Shown here: positions 33,589 to 43,362 of the stretch, piece after piece
How positions within the stretch are numbered: position 1 is the first letter of the stretch
Layout: each line of letters opens with the position of its first letter
Source: an uncultured Pelagibacteraceae bacterium
Lineage (GTDB): Bacteria; Pseudomonadota; Alphaproteobacteria; Pelagibacterales; Pelagibacteraceae
DNA length: 59,911 nucleotides
Direction of reading: 5' to 3'
Assembly (NCBI GenBank): GCA_902618695.1
Contig: CACNCB010000008.1
Span: 1-59,911 of the forward strand
Made by a program: the position numbers and the translations under genes
Notes under the pieces: generated by a model
Database searches by the model: none
The model's input: only the letters and a program-made list of their open reading frames with translations
What the model was told of the DNA's origin: nothing

Positions 33589-34919
33589 TGGCAAAAAAAT
33601 ATTTTGGAACAGATGGAATAAGAGGAGCAGTTAATAGCAAATATATAAATGGAGATATGTTCTTTAAATTTGGACTTGCTAGTGGAACATACTTTAAATC
33701 TCAAAAAAAAAGAAAACAAACAGCAATAATTGCAAAAGATACAAGATTGTCTGGATATACACTTGAACCAGCTCTTGTCTCAGGTTTGGCTTCAGCTGGT
33801 ATGCATGTTTATACACTGGGACCCTTACCAACTAATGCGTTAGCTATGTTAACAAAAGAGATGAAGGCAAATATGGGTATAATGATTACCGCTTCTCATA
33901 ATCCACATTTTGACAACGGTTTAAAATTGTTTGGTCCTGATGGAATGAAATTATCAGATAAAATAGAAAAAAAAATTGAGAGTCTCATTGATAAAAAAAT
34001 CTCAAAAAATCTCTCGCATTCTGAAAAATTAGGAAGAGTTAAAAGATTAGAAACAGGCACTAGAAATTATATTAAAATATTAAAAAAAAATTTCACAAAA
34101 GAGTTCAATTTAAGAGGACTAAGAATAGTAATCGATTGTGCAAATGGCGCTGGTTATAAGGCAGGTCCTGAATTACTGAAATCATTAGGAGCCAAAGTGA
34201 TAGCGATAGGTGTTAAACCAAATGGTTTAAATATTAATAAAAAATGTGGATCAACTTTTCCAAGAAAAATTAGATATGCTGTAAAAAAATATAAAGCACA
34301 TATCGGAATATCTTTAGATGGAGATGCTGACAGAATAATAATGTGTGATGAAAAAAGCAATATAATAGATGGAGATCAAATTATAGCTGCTTTAGCAACA
34401 AGATGGAAAAATAAAAAAATGTTAAAAGGAGGAGTTGTTGGAACATTAATGTCAAATTATGGTTTAGAAAAATACTTGAAATCAAAAGGAATTAAATTTT
34501 TAAGAGCAAATGTTGGAGATAGATATGTTAAAGAAAAAATGAAAAAATATAGTTTTAATTTAGGTGGTGAACAATCAGGACATATTATCTTAGGTAAATT
34601 TGCTACTACAGGAGATGGTTTGTTAGTAGCTTTAGAAGCTCTTTTTGCTTTAAGAAAAGGAAAAAAGGCAAGTGAATTTTTTGAACAATTTAAGAAAACA
34701 CCTCAACTCTTAAAAAATGTCGAAGTAAAGGATAAAAATATTATTAACAAGCCCGAAATAAAAAAAATTATAAAAATTGTAGGTAAATTAATTAAAGGTA
34801 AAGGAAGAATTTTAGTAAGAAAATCTGGAACAGAGTCTAAAATAAGGGTAATGGGAGAAAGTGAAAATAAAGCTCTTTTATACAAATGCGTAAATATAAT
34901 TACGAAAAGAATTAAATAA
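33588..34919 (+). CDS. glmM: Phosphoglucosamine mutase
   Basis: The enzyme interconverts glucosamine 6- and 1-phosphate on the route to UDP-GlcNAc for peptidoglycan and lipid A. KKYFGTDGIRGAVN opens the protein. The active serine is S103 in MITASHNPHFDNGLKLFG, the metal loop is ISLDGDADRIIM, GGEQSGHIILG follows, and the phosphate site is VRKSGTESKIRVMGE. The 443-residue length is standard. It is co-translated with folP by a TAATG overlap, the common bacterial folP-glmM pairing. Confidence 0.96.
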   Translation: MAKKYFGTDGIRGAVNSKYINGDMFFKFGLASGTYFKSQKKRKQTAIIAKDTRLSGYTLEPALVSGLASAGMHVYTLGPLPTNALAMLTKEMKANMGIMITASHNPHFDNGLKLFGPDGMKLSDKIEKKIESLIDKKISKNLSHSEKLGRVKRLETGTRNYIKILKKNFTKEFNLRGLRIVIDCANGAGYKAGPELLKSLGAKVIAIGVKPNGLNINKKCGSTFPRKIRYAVKKYKAHIGISLDGDADRIIMCDEKSNIIDGDQIIAALATRWKNKKMLKGGVVGTLMSNYGLEKYLKSKGIKFLRANVGDRYVKEKMKKYSFNLGGEQSGHIILGKFATTGDGLLVALEALFALRKGKKASEFFEQFKKTPQLLKNVEVKDKNIINKPEIKKIIKIVGKLIKGKGRILVRKSGTESKIRVMGESENKALLYKCVNIITKRIK

Positions 34920-34920
34920 A

Positions 34921-35733
34921 TTGAAACCAAATTCTAAAGTATTAATTATTGCAGGATCTGACTCATCTGGTGGAGCAGGTATACAAGCTGATGTAAAAAC
35001 GGTTACTGCTCTAGGTTCTTATGCAATGACAGCAATAACTGCAGTCACGTCGCAAAATACCACAGGCGTAAAATCAATTGTTGGTATTAATCCAAAAGAA
35101 ATTTTTAATCAAATTATTTATAGCTGTAAAGATATAAGACCTGATGCAATAAAAATCGGTATGCTGCATTCTCCAGAAGTTATTAGAATGGTTCTAAAAG
35201 CTTTGGAAATAATTAAAGTTAAAAAAATTGTATTAGATCCAGTAATGGTTGCTAAAGGAGGTGCTAAGCTGATTGATAGTAAAGCTATTCAATTTTTAAA
35301 ATTAAAACTAATTAAAAAAGTATCACTTATTACTCCCAATATTCCTGAGGCAGAAATTTTAACTAAAACAAAAATTATAACAAATGAGGATATGATTTTT
35401 GCTGCTAATAAACTTATAGGTTTAGGAGCTAAAAATGTACTTATAAAAGGTGGTCATTTAAAACATAAAAATGTAATAGATATTTTAATAAACACAAAAG
35501 ATCTAAAGATCTTCAAAAGTGAGCGTCATAAAACAAAGAATACTCATGGTACAGGTTGTACTTTATCTAGCTCGGTTACAACTTTTTTATCATGTGGAAA
35601 AACACTAAAGAGATCTTGTGAGCTTGGAATTAAGTATGTAAATTCTGCAATAAAATCAAACCCTAAATATGGAAAAGGTCATGGCCCAATTAATCATCTC
35701 ACTTCCTTAAAAGTAAACAGAAAATTTAAATAA
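34921..35733 (+). CDS. thiD: Hydroxymethylpyrimidine (phospho)kinase
   Basis: A 270-residue ribokinase-fold enzyme that phosphorylates HMP and HMP-P. Motifs: [69 protein letters not shown] and the anion hole [13 protein letters not shown]. The start is TTG one base after the glmM stop; no nearer ATG preserves the ATP-site N-terminus. With thiE, this gives the late steps of thiamine synthesis. SAR11 cells are known to need an external pyrimidine precursor because thiC is missing; no thiC is in this window. Confidence 0.93.
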   Translation: MKPNSKVLIIAGSDSSGGAGIQADVKTVTALGSYAMTAITAVTSQNTTGVKSIVGINPKEIFNQIIYSCKDIRPDAIKIGMLHSPEVIRMVLKALEIIKVKKIVLDPVMVAKGGAKLIDSKAIQFLKLKLIKKVSLITPNIPEAEILTKTKIITNEDMIFAANKLIGLGAKNVLIKGGHLKHKNVIDILINTKDLKIFKSERHKTKNTHGTGCTLSSSVTTFLSCGKTLKRSCELGIKYVNSAIKSNPKYGKGHGPINHLTSLKVNRKFK

Positions 35734-37025
35734 TGAAAAATATTGTCGTTGTTGGATCTCAATGGGGTGACGAAGGTAAAGGAAAAATTGTTGATTGGTT
35801 ATCTGAACAGGCTGATGTAGTAATAAGGTTTCAAGGAGGTCACAATGCTGGCCATACTTTAGTGATTGATGGTATTACATATAAATTGAGATTACTGCCA
35901 TCTGGAATAGTTAGAAAAGGTAAAATATCAATTATTGGCAACGGAGTTGTCTTAGATCCATGGGCTTTATTAGAGGAAATAGAAGAAATAAAATCTAAAG
36001 GCGTAGAAGTAAATGTAAATAATTTTATTATTTCAGACTCTGCAAATTTAATTTTGCCTTTTCATAGAGAAATGGATGAAATTAGGGAGGATGCAGCAGG
36101 AAAAAGTAAAATAGGAACTACAAGACGTGGAATTGGACCAGCATACGAAGATAAAGTTGGAAGACGATCCATAAGAGTTATGGATCTAAGATCTGAAAAA
36201 AATTTAGATCAAAGACTCGACTCTGTATTAGTTCATCATAATGCGATTAGAAAAGGCCTTCGAAAAAAAATTTTTGAAAAAGATAAGCTTAAATCTGATT
36301 TGCTTAAAATAGCACCCAAAATATTAGAATTCTCTCAGCCAGTTTGGCTAAAGATTGATCAATTTAAAAAACAAAAAAAAAAAATTTTATTTGAAGGAGC
36401 CCAAGGTATTTTACTTGATGTAGATCATGGAACTTATCCTTTTGTAACCTCATCTAATACTGTTGCTTCAAGCGCAGCAACAGGAACTGGTTGTGGTCCT
36501 AATTCGATAAATTATGTTCTTGGCATTACAAAAGCTTATACAACAAGAGTTGGAGAAGGCCCTTTCCCTACGGAGTTAACGGATAATATCGGTGAACTTT
36601 TAGGAACACGTGGAAAGGAATTTGGAACTGTCACAAGTAGAAAAAGAAGATGTGGATGGTTCGATGGTGTTTTAGTAAGGCAAACTATTAAAGTCTCAGG
36701 AATTGATGGTATTGCTTTGACAAAATTAGATGTACTTGATGAATTAGATGAAATTAAAATGTGTGTTGCTTACGATCTAGATGGTAAAAGATTAGATTAT
36801 TTACCAGCAGCTGTAGAAGACCAGATAAAAATAAAACCAATTTATAAAACTTTTCCAGGATGGAAAGTTTCTACATGTGGAATCAAAAATATGGACTCAT
36901 TACCTGTAAATGCAAAAAAATATATATTTGCAATAGAAGATTTTATTGGTGCAAAAGTTTCAAGTATTTCAACTAGCCCAGAAAGAGATGATACTATCTT
37001 AATTGAAAACCCTTTTGAAGTTTAG
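35733..37025 (+). CDS. purA: Adenylosuccinate synthetase
   Basis: This GTP-dependent enzyme makes adenylosuccinate from IMP and aspartate, the first committed step to [24 protein letters not shown] at the N-terminus is the GTP loop. [55 protein letters not shown] and [13 protein letters not shown] complete the signature. At 430 residues it is full length. An A12 homopolymer (36373-36384) encodes part of the QKKKIL stretch. The stop codon interlocks with that of convergent rpoH. Confidence 0.96.
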   Translation: MKNIVVVGSQWGDEGKGKIVDWLSEQADVVIRFQGGHNAGHTLVIDGITYKLRLLPSGIVRKGKISIIGNGVVLDPWALLEEIEEIKSKGVEVNVNNFIISDSANLILPFHREMDEIREDAAGKSKIGTTRRGIGPAYEDKVGRRSIRVMDLRSEKNLDQRLDSVLVHHNAIRKGLRKKIFEKDKLKSDLLKIAPKILEFSQPVWLKIDQFKKQKKKILFEGAQGILLDVDHGTYPFVTSSNTVASSAATGTGCGPNSINYVLGITKAYTTRVGEGPFPTELTDNIGELLGTRGKEFGTVTSRKRRCGWFDGVLVRQTIKVSGIDGIALTKLDVLDELDEIKMCVAYDLDGKRLDYLPAAVEDQIKIKPIYKTFPGWKVSTCGIKNMDSLPVNAKKYIFAIEDFIGAKVSSISTSPERDDTILIENPFEV

Positions 37026-37915
37026 TTTGCGGGTAAAAGATTTTTTGATTTAGCTAGCAGAAGCATATGCTTTTGGAGCTTTTCAAACGCCTTATTTTCT
37101 ATTTGTCTAATTCTTTCTCTGCTAATTTTATATTTTTTACTTAAATCCTCTAGTGTAGTTGGGTCTTCATTTAGTCTTCTTGAGTATAAAATTTCTCTTT
37201 CTCTATCATTGAGAATTTTAATAGAGTCATTTAATAAATCTTTTCTTTGCTCCATTTCCTCGTGTTGAGCAAATTTTAAATCATGATCAAGCTCTTTATC
37301 TACCAACCAGTCTTGCCATTCATCGCCGTCTTCCCCAACTTGAGCATTTAATGAGAACTCCTTTCCAGAAAGTCTTCTATTCATTGAAACGACTTCTTCT
37401 TTACTTACATCGAGCTTATTAGCTATATGATCAACGTGCTCATCTCTTAAGTCTCCCTCAGTTTCTGGAGAAATTTGATTTTTAATTTTTTTTAAATTAA
37501 AAAATAATTTTTTTTGAGCCGTAGTAGTTCCAATTTTGACAAGACTCCATGATCTTAAAATATATTCTTGAATAGAAGCTTTAATCCACCACATTGCATA
37601 AGTTGCCAATCTAAAACCTTTTTCGGGTTCGAACTTTTTAACAGCTTGCATAAGACCTACATTTCCTTCTGAAATCATTTCATTAATGGGCAAACCGTAT
37701 CCTTTGTAACCCATGGCAATCTTTGCAACTAATCTTAAGTGACTAGTGACTAATTTTTCAGCAGCTTTTATATTACCAGTCGTCTTCCAATTTTTTGCTA
37801 ACATATATTCCTCTTCTGCAGCTAACATCGGAAATTTTTTAATCTGCTCTAAATATGCAGATAGCCCACCTTCATTAGAAAGGGTTGGCAGATTATTGTA
37901 CATTGTTGTGCTCAT
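37022..37915 (-). CDS. rpoH: RNA polymerase sigma-32 factor
   Basis: A 297-residue heat-shock sigma factor. Region 1.2/2 includes [70 protein letters not shown]. The RpoH box is [13 protein letters not shown] near residue 151. Region 4 ends [24 protein letters not shown]11 genomes are known for having very few sigma factors, essentially RpoD and RpoH, so this gene likely carries a large share of stress regulation. Its TAA shares bases with the TAG of purA on the other strand. Confidence 0.95.
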   Translation of the reverse strand: MSTTMYNNLPTLSNEGGLSAYLEQIKKFPMLAAEEEYMLAKNWKTTGNIKAAEKLVTSHLRLVAKIAMGYKGYGLPINEMISEGNVGLMQAVKKFEPEKGFRLATYAMWWIKASIQEYILRSWSLVKIGTTTAQKKLFFNLKKIKNQISPETEGDLRDEHVDHIANKLDVSKEEVVSMNRRLSGKEFSLNAQVGEDGDEWQDWLVDKELDHDLKFAQHEEMEQRKDLLNDSIKILNDREREILYSRRLNEDPTTLEDLSKKYKISRERIRQIENKAFEKLQKHMLLLAKSKNLLPAN

Positions 37916-37959
37916 AGATGTGTTTATTTAAATAATTATAATTAATTTTCAATAATTTA

Positions 37960-38937
37960 TTATTCAGTGTTTCTAAGCATTTTTAGAACATTATTTAGAT
38001 CTTGTGGCAAAAGTGAGGAAAAAATCATCTCTTTCTTAGTTCGTGGATGTATAAATCCTAAAGTTTTTGCATGCAGGAATTGCCTATTTAATTTATTAAT
38101 TGAATTTTGTATTTCTAAATCTACATTTTTTAATTTTTTAAATTTTTTTTTATATTTATCATCTCCAACTAGACTGTTTCCTTTGTAATTCATATGGACT
38201 CTAATCTGATGTGTTCTTCCCGTTTCTAATTTGCATTCAACTAAACTTAAAGTTGGTGTTTTCTGATTTTCAAAAATTTCAAGTGTTTTATAATTTGTTA
38301 TAGCTTTCTTACCTTTAGAGCTGCTAACTTCCATAAGTTGTCTATTTTTTGAACTACGAGTTATAAATGTTTCAATTCTCCCTGTTGTTGGTCTTAATTT
38401 TCCCCATATTAAAAGCTGGTACTCTCTTATAATTGTGTGATTACTAAATTGTTTTGATAAATTTTCATGACATTCATTGTTTTTTGCAATTACAACTAAT
38501 CCAGATGTGTTTTTATCAATTCTATGAACAATGCCTGGTCTTAATTCATCACCTATATTTGATAAAGAATCTTTATCATAATACATCAATGCATTAACAA
38601 TTGTTTTATCAAAATTACCAGCTCCAGGATGCATTATTATTCCAGCTGGTTTATTGATTATTAATAAATCTTTATCTTCATAAATTATTTCTAATGCGAA
38701 CTCGTAAGGTTTAAGTGATGTTATTTCAGGCTCTGGAATTCGAAAGTTTATTTTATCCCCAACCGAAACTTTTTTTGATGAGTTTTTAATAATTTGATCA
38801 TTTAATTTTAACTTTCCTTTTAAAATCAAATTTTTAACTCTAGTTCTACTAATCGATCCCTCTCTTTTATTAATTAAAATATCAACCCTTAAATTTTTCT
38901 CTTCGTTCTTAACTATTAAATTAATGTCTTTTTCCAT
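37960..38937 (-). CDS. rluD: Ribosomal large-subunit pseudouridine synthase (RluD type)
   Basis: An RluA-family enzyme: an N-terminal S4-like RNA-binding domain (RVDILINKREGSISRTRVKNLILKGKLKLND) and a catalytic domain with YEDKDLLIINKPAGIIMHPG and the catalytic Asp in VHRIDKNTSGLVVIAKN, then GRTHQIRVHMNYKGNSLVGDDKY. RluD modifies helix 69 of 23S rRNA; the S4 domain and 325-residue length favour RluD or RluC over RluA. It follows rpoH on the same strand, and its start is 23 bases from the divergent tRNA-Arg. Confidence 0.9.
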   Translation of the reverse strand: MEKDINLIVKNEEKNLRVDILINKREGSISRTRVKNLILKGKLKLNDQIIKNSSKKVSVGDKINFRIPEPEITSLKPYEFALEIIYEDKDLLIINKPAGIIMHPGAGNFDKTIVNALMYYDKDSLSNIGDELRPGIVHRIDKNTSGLVVIAKNNECHENLSKQFSNHTIIREYQLLIWGKLRPTTGRIETFITRSSKNRQLMEVSSSKGKKAITNYKTLEIFENQKTPTLSLVECKLETGRTHQIRVHMNYKGNSLVGDDKYKKKFKKLKNVDLEIQNSINKLNRQFLHAKTLGFIHPRTKKEMIFSSLLPQDLNNVLKMLRNTE

Positions 38938-38941
38938 AAAA

Positions 38942-38947
38942 TATAAT
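38942..38947 (+). promoter_or_regulatory. Candidate -10 element for tRNA-Arg
   Basis: A perfect TATAAT lies 13 bases before the first base of the tRNA, giving a leader of about 7 bases. No convincing -35 box is seen; any -35 would sit inside the start of the divergent rluD gene. Confidence 0.4.
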
Positions 38948-38960
38948 ATTAATACTATAT

Positions 38961-39037
38961 GCGCTTGTAGCTCAACTGGATAGAGCGCCTGACTTCGGAT
39001 CAGGAGGTTCTGGGTTCGACTCCTAGCAGGCGCACCA
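38961..39037 (+). tRNA. tRNA-Arg (anticodon TCG)
   Basis: A 77-base cloverleaf with encoded CCA. The acceptor stem GCGCTTG/CAGGCGC includes one T:G wobble; the anticodon arm is CCTGA-CTTCGGA-TCAGG with TCG at positions 34-36, reading CGA and probably other CGN codons; the T arm contains GGTTCGACTCC. Accessory glycan genes begin 50 bases downstream, so the tRNA marks the left edge of a variable patch. No truncated tRNA copy was seen at the far edge. Confidence 0.95.
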
Positions 39038-39087
39038 TTTCTAGTAATCTCTCTTTATTTTTGGCACAATATCTCTATACATAAATT

Positions 39088-39786
39088 ATGTACAAAAATT
39101 TAAGTTTATTACTTCCTGCTAAAAACGAATTATCTTGTATCGACAAAGTTTTTGAAGAGCTAGAAAAAATAAATTTTAACTCAAAGATTTTACTTGTTGT
39201 AGACAGCAAAAATGACAACACTTTAAAATTTAAAAAAAAAAAATATAAATTCAAAATTTCAAAAATTATAACAAATAAAAAAGGATATGGAGCTGCTGTT
39301 ATTGAAGGAATAAAAAAATGTGCAACAAAAAAAGTATGTATATTTAATGCCGATGGTTCTTTTAATCCAATTTCTTTAAAAAAAATGGCCAGATTGTCTC
39401 AAAAGTATGACCATGTATTTTGCTCTAGATATTTAAATAATGCAGGAAGTGATGATGATACATTTTTAACATTTATTGGTAATAAAATTTTTAGTTTAAT
39501 TGGAAGATTATTTTTTAACATGAAGCTCCATGATATTCTTTACGCATTTTATTTAAGTGATGTAAAAAAGATAAAAAAATTAAAATTAAAACAACAAGAT
39601 TTTTCTATAGCATTAGAAGTGCCTTTGAAAATTCAAAATTTTAATCAAACTTATATAGAAATTCCATCAAAAGAAAGAAAGAGAATAAGTGGTAGAAAAA
39701 AAGTTAGAGAATTTATTGATGGTTTTAAGTTATTGAAATACATGTTTTTTTTCTTTATTAAGTTCATTTTATTCAAAAGTTATTAA
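39088..39786 (+). CDS. Family 2 glycosyltransferase, dolichol-phosphate-mannose-synthase-like
   Basis: A 232-residue GT-A protein: LSLLLPAKNELSCIDKVFEEL at the N-terminus, a VVDSKNDNT acidic segment, GYGAAVIEGIKKC and the FNADGSFNPISL metal-binding motif, all in DPM1/GtrB order. The C-terminus ends in one or two hydrophobic segments (KYMFFFFIKFILF), suggesting membrane attachment. Members load a sugar onto polyprenyl phosphate. The large membrane protein 1.5 kb downstream is a candidate user of such a lipid-linked sugar, but that link is inference. It is convergent with the next gene, 1 base apart. Confidence 0.78.
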   Translation: MYKNLSLLLPAKNELSCIDKVFEELEKINFNSKILLVVDSKNDNTLKFKKKKYKFKISKIITNKKGYGAAVIEGIKKCATKKVCIFNADGSFNPISLKKMARLSQKYDHVFCSRYLNNAGSDDDTFLTFIGNKIFSLIGRLFFNMKLHDILYAFYLSDVKKIKKLKLKQQDFSIALEVPLKIQNFNQTYIEIPSKERKRISGRKKVREFIDGFKLLKYMFFFFIKFILFKSY

Positions 39787-39787
39787 T

Positions 39788-40486
39788 TTAATGTTTAAGA
39801 AAAGATTTTTTTAACATCTCATTTAAAATTTTTGAGTAAGAAAAATTAATCAAATTATTTTTTTTGCTAAGTAATTTGATTTTTTTATTTCCAAACTTAC
39901 TTTTAGATTTAATAATTTTTTTTATAGTATTAATTTTAATTCTATTATAACTACCAATTTCATGTATTTTCTTTTGTGATTTTAAGTTAAGCATTATATA
40001 TTTAGAAACTTCTTCAATAGTTAAAGGATTGATAAAAGTATTTTTATTGATATAAATTTGATTACCTTTAATCAAATCATATAAAATTCCCCTTTTTGAT
40101 TTGTAGTTTAAAAGAACCGAAAGTCTAAAAATGGAATTTTTTTTATTTTGCTTTAAAACAAGATCTTCACATATCTTTCTATTTTTAGAATAAATATTTT
40201 TTTCGTTTCTTGCAGAAATTGAACTAATTAAAATAATCCTTTTATTTTTAGAGAGATTAATTATTTTTTTGGTTAGTTTTACAGAGTTGTTGAAATCTTT
40301 TTTTGGATTTTTGGATGCTTCATATTTCTTACTAGAATTTGCTGCATGTATAATTATATCAAAATCATTTTTAAGAATTGAAAATTTTGTCCTCCTTGTG
40401 ATTTTAATTAAATCATATTTTTTTTTTAAAACTTTAACTAGATTTTTTCCAACAAAACCATTTGCCCCTATCACTGCTATTTTCAT
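39788..40486 (-). CDS. NAD-dependent epimerase/dehydratase family protein (short)
   Basis: A 232-residue extended-SDR protein starting MKIAVIGANGFVGKNLVKVL (Rossmann loop), with FDIIIHAANSS, IILISSISARNE and the YSKNRK tyrosine-lysine pair. It is clearly shorter than typical sugar epimerases (280-340 residues); the missing part is from the substrate-binding half. It could be a reductase or a reduced variant. It lies in a glycan patch on the minus strand, 28 bases downstream of an FkbM methyltransferase gene. Confidence 0.65.
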   Translation of the reverse strand: MKIAVIGANGFVGKNLVKVLKKKYDLIKITRRTKFSILKNDFDIIIHAANSSKKYEASKNPKKDFNNSVKLTKKIINLSKNKRIILISSISARNEKNIYSKNRKICEDLVLKQNKKNSIFRLSVLLNYKSKRGILYDLIKGNQIYINKNTFINPLTIEEVSKYIMLNLKSQKKIHEIGSYNRIKINTIKKIIKSKSKFGNKKIKLLSKKNNLINFSYSKILNEMLKKSFLKH

Positions 40487-40514
40487 ATTTAAAATTTATC
40501 TTATATTAAAATTA

Positions 40515-41222
40515 TTAATAATTTTTTTTTTCTTTTTTACAAAAATAGACATCCATCATTAGAAGTTTTTGATCTACAAATTTTGTCTTGGTTATAGTAT
40601 CGATATAGTAGTTATATTTGTCTAAAAAAAATATTATTTCGTTAATATTTGATTTTTTATTTATTGAATTTGTTAATTCAATTTTAATTAATTGTATTTT
40701 TTTATTTTTTAAAAGTTTAGATGCTCCTTGTAGAATCTTTAAATCCTCTCCTTCTGTATCTATTTTTAAAATATCTATCTTAAAATTTTTCTTTAGTTTT
40801 AAAAAATATGAGTCTAAAGTTGTGCAATTTATTTTATATATATCTCTGAATTTTAGACTAGAATTAAACTTATTTTTATTTTTATGTAAACTTGATTGTG
40901 ATAAGATTTCACTTTCATAAAATTTTTTGACTTTATTTTTATTTGATAAAGCCATGTTATTTATAAAAAACTTGTCTTTATTGTATTTTTTTGAGAGTTC
41001 CTCGTTACATTTATTTGAGGGCTCGAACATATGAGCGTGTTTAATTGATAAATTACTTTTAACTAAATCAACATATCCACCTAAGTTTGAGCCAACGTCT
41101 ACTAATATTATTGATTTTTTTTTAAATTTTTTTTTTAAGTAAAGATCTTCTTTTGATAAATTAGAGAATAAATAGGTAATAGCATTATCAACATTTTGAA
41201 AAAATTTAAGTATTTTAGTCAT
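40515..41222 (-). CDS. FkbM family methyltransferase
   Basis: A 235-residue class I SAM methyltransferase: SIILVDVGSNLGGYVDLVK is the SAM-binding loop, HMFEPSNKCNEEL the acidic residue after beta-2, and FKIDILKIDTEGEDLKILQGASKLLKNKKIQLIKIEL the characteristic FkbM motif (IDTEGxDxxILxG). Many FkbM proteins O-methylate sugars in surface polysaccharides. The neighbours (a GT2 enzyme, an epimerase and a GT-C-like membrane protein) support that role. It is divergent from the membrane protein across 78 bases. Confidence 0.82.
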   Translation of the reverse strand: MTKILKFFQNVDNAITYLFSNLSKEDLYLKKKFKKKSIILVDVGSNLGGYVDLVKSNLSIKHAHMFEPSNKCNEELSKKYNKDKFFINNMALSNKNKVKKFYESEILSQSSLHKNKNKFNSSLKFRDIYKINCTTLDSYFLKLKKNFKIDILKIDTEGEDLKILQGASKLLKNKKIQLIKIELTNSINKKSNINEIIFFLDKYNYYIDTITKTKFVDQKLLMMDVYFCKKEKKNY

Positions 41223-41300
41223 AATAATATATTTTAAAATTTATATACTGATAATAATAAATTTATATAAGTAAAACTTAAATTTAAATAATAAATATAT

Positions 41301-42554
41301 ATGGATAATTATAGAAAGTTTTCAAATAAAAAAATTTTTAAAACTTTAATATTTTCATTTTTTTATTTTTCAATCTTAATTGGTTTTTATTTTGATGAAA
41401 ATCCAACCATAGGTCCAAAAATCGATTTTACCAATCATTTGAAAACTTTAGAGGCTTTTGAAATTGATTTAAAATATGCTCTTTTGAACTTCCATAATAA
41501 TGATTATCCAACAAGAATATCACCTATATTTTTACTCTACTTACATTATTTAAAAATGTTAATTCCTAATGTTGAGTTATTAAGATTTTTTTCACTCAAT
41601 ATTTATATTATTTCTCCTTTTATTTTTTATAATTGTTTAAAATTAAAATTTAAATCAATCGATAAAATAAAGTTATTTATTTTTTCTTTACTAATTTGTT
41701 TATCCCCTTCCTTTAGAGCAAACACCATTTGGCCCGAAAGTTCAATGTTAGCATTAATATTTTTTTTAATTTCAATATATTTTTATTTAAAATTTAATGA
41801 GAATAAGAAATTTTTTTATGTTTTATTAAATATTGTTTTTTTATCGATTGCAGCTTATATAAGGCCAACTTATTCTCTATTTTCATTATTTTTTTTTATA
41901 AATTTTTATAAAGAATTTTCATTTAGTTATAAAATATTAATTATAATATTTTTAAATTTGTTATTAAGCTTACCAGCCTTTTATTATATTTTTGTATTAA
42001 AAGTTTATTTTATTCATGGTCATGGACTTTCATTTAATTTAAGCGATAAAATTTTTATAATTTCAACAATAATATTTTTTTACTTTCTGCCTTTTTTATT
42101 TCAAATATATAATTCAAATAAAATAAATTTATTATCTAAAAATTTATTTTATCCATTACTAATTATTTTATTAATTTATTTTATATTAATACCTGGGTTT
42201 AGTTATGATTTAAATAGTGCTGGAGGGGGTATTTTTTTACATCTTTCTTATTTTATTTTTAATTCAGAAATATTTTTTTTTGTTATATGTTTTTTTTCAG
42301 TTTTAGCTATTTATTATATTTCACTTATAAACAAAAATAATAATATACCATTAATAATTATTTTATTTTTATTATCTCCACAAACGCATATATTTCACAA
42401 ATATTACGATCCTTTATTAATCATTTGCATCGTGTTATTGTTTAATTTTTCGATAAAAGAAATATTTAAAGTTAAAAATTTAACAATGATATATTTATAT
42501 TTTTTTTCATTTTACTTAATTAATCTAACCAATTCGTTGATGATTAAATTTTAG
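41301..42554 (+). CDS. Multi-pass membrane protein, possible GT-C-type glycosyltransferase
   Basis: A 417-residue protein with about ten to eleven hydrophobic segments. The first periplasmic loop contains acidic residues (FDENPTIGPKIDF, residues about 29-41). A LSPSFRANTIWPESSMLALIFFLISIYFYLKF block lies near residue 142, and AAYIRPTYSLFSL near 196. This layout resembles GT-C fold enzymes that use lipid-linked sugars, but no family signature is definitive, so function is open. It is the only plus-strand gene between the FkbM and ABC genes. It is extremely rich in Phe, Ile and Leu. Confidence 0.55.
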   Translation: MDNYRKFSNKKIFKTLIFSFFYFSILIGFYFDENPTIGPKIDFTNHLKTLEAFEIDLKYALLNFHNNDYPTRISPIFLLYLHYLKMLIPNVELLRFFSLNIYIISPFIFYNCLKLKFKSIDKIKLFIFSLLICLSPSFRANTIWPESSMLALIFFLISIYFYLKFNENKKFFYVLLNIVFLSIAAYIRPTYSLFSLFFFINFYKEFSFSYKILIIIFLNLLLSLPAFYYIFVLKVYFIHGHGLSFNLSDKIFIISTIIFFYFLPFLFQIYNSNKINLLSKNLFYPLLIILLIYFILIPGFSYDLNSAGGGIFLHLSYFIFNSEIFFFVICFFSVLAIYYISLINKNNNIPLIIILFLLSPQTHIFHKYYDPLLIICIVLLFNFSIKEIFKVKNLTMIYLYFFSFYLINLTNSLMIKF

Positions 42555-42568
42555 ATTTAATATTTAAT

Positions 42569-43360
42569 CTATTCACCAATATTTATAAGTGTCCCCTTTT
42601 CTCTAGCTTTGTTAAAAGAGAAATAAAATACATATATTGATAAAATTAAATAAAATCCATTTAGATAGATTGCATTAATGATATTTTTGTAATTTACCAT
42701 GCCATTCACCAATATGTTTCTAGTCTCTTCAAAAATATAAACTAAAGGTAACGCGAAAGCGATTGATTGGAAAATTTCTGGCAATGTTTCTACTGGATAA
42801 TAAATACAACCAAAAGGAGCCAATAAAAACATAGTTGACCACGCAATATTCTCAAAAGACGGTCCAAATCTTAATAATCCTGCTGAAACAAATAGGCCAA
42901 GTGTTATTCCAAATAAATAAAGACTTAAAAAAAGGAAAGCCAAGGGAAGACCAAGTTTTAACAAAGAAATTCCAAACAATGGAGAAGTTAATAATATTGC
43001 TGGGACTAAACCAATTAATGCTCTTATTAATGCAGTAAAAATTAGAGATACAATTATCTCACTAATTTTCATCGGCGCAATAAATAGATTTGTAAAATTT
43101 CTACTCCAAATTTCCTCTAAAAATAACATATTAAATCCAATACTGGTTCTAAATAAAAAATCATAAAGAATTGCACATGAAAGAATGACACCTACAGCAC
43201 CACTATAATAAGAGCTATGAGCTGCAAAAAAATTGGAAATAAATCCCCAAAGAGTAATTTGAATTGAAGGCCAATAAATTAAATCGAGTATTCTTGGAAA
43301 TGATCTAGTTATTAAATAAAAGTGTCTTAAAAAAAGGCCATAAATTCTAATTAAATTCAT
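42569..43360 (-). CDS. ABC-2 type exporter permease
   Basis: A 263-residue membrane protein with about six helices, beginning with a short amphipathic stretch (MNLIRIYGLFLRHFYLITRSFPRILDLIYWPSIQITLWGF). The ABC-2 permease signature lies around residues 180-215 (TMFLLAPFGCIYYPVETLPEIFQSIAFALPLVYIFEE). ABC-2 permeases export polysaccharides, lipids or drugs. It pairs with the ATPase gene 2 bases upstream. The substrate is unknown; a simple two-gene exporter without a Wzt-type binding domain does not by itself prove glycan export. Confidence 0.82.
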   Translation of the reverse strand: MNLIRIYGLFLRHFYLITRSFPRILDLIYWPSIQITLWGFISNFFAAHSSYYSGAVGVILSCAILYDFLFRTSIGFNMLFLEEIWSRNFTNLFIAPMKISEIIVSLIFTALIRALIGLVPAILLTSPLFGISLLKLGLPLAFLFLSLYLFGITLGLFVSAGLLRFGPSFENIAWSTMFLLAPFGCIYYPVETLPEIFQSIAFALPLVYIFEETRNILVNGMVNYKNIINAIYLNGFYLILSIYVFYFSFNKAREKGTLINIGE

Positions 43361-43362
43361 TT

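Noticed and set aside
42552..42571. Symmetric TAGATT/AATCTA hairpin over the two stops between the membrane protein and the ABC permease
   Set aside because: The stem is six pairs, nearly all A:T, and much of the symmetry comes from the two opposing TAG stops. Too weak to call a terminator.
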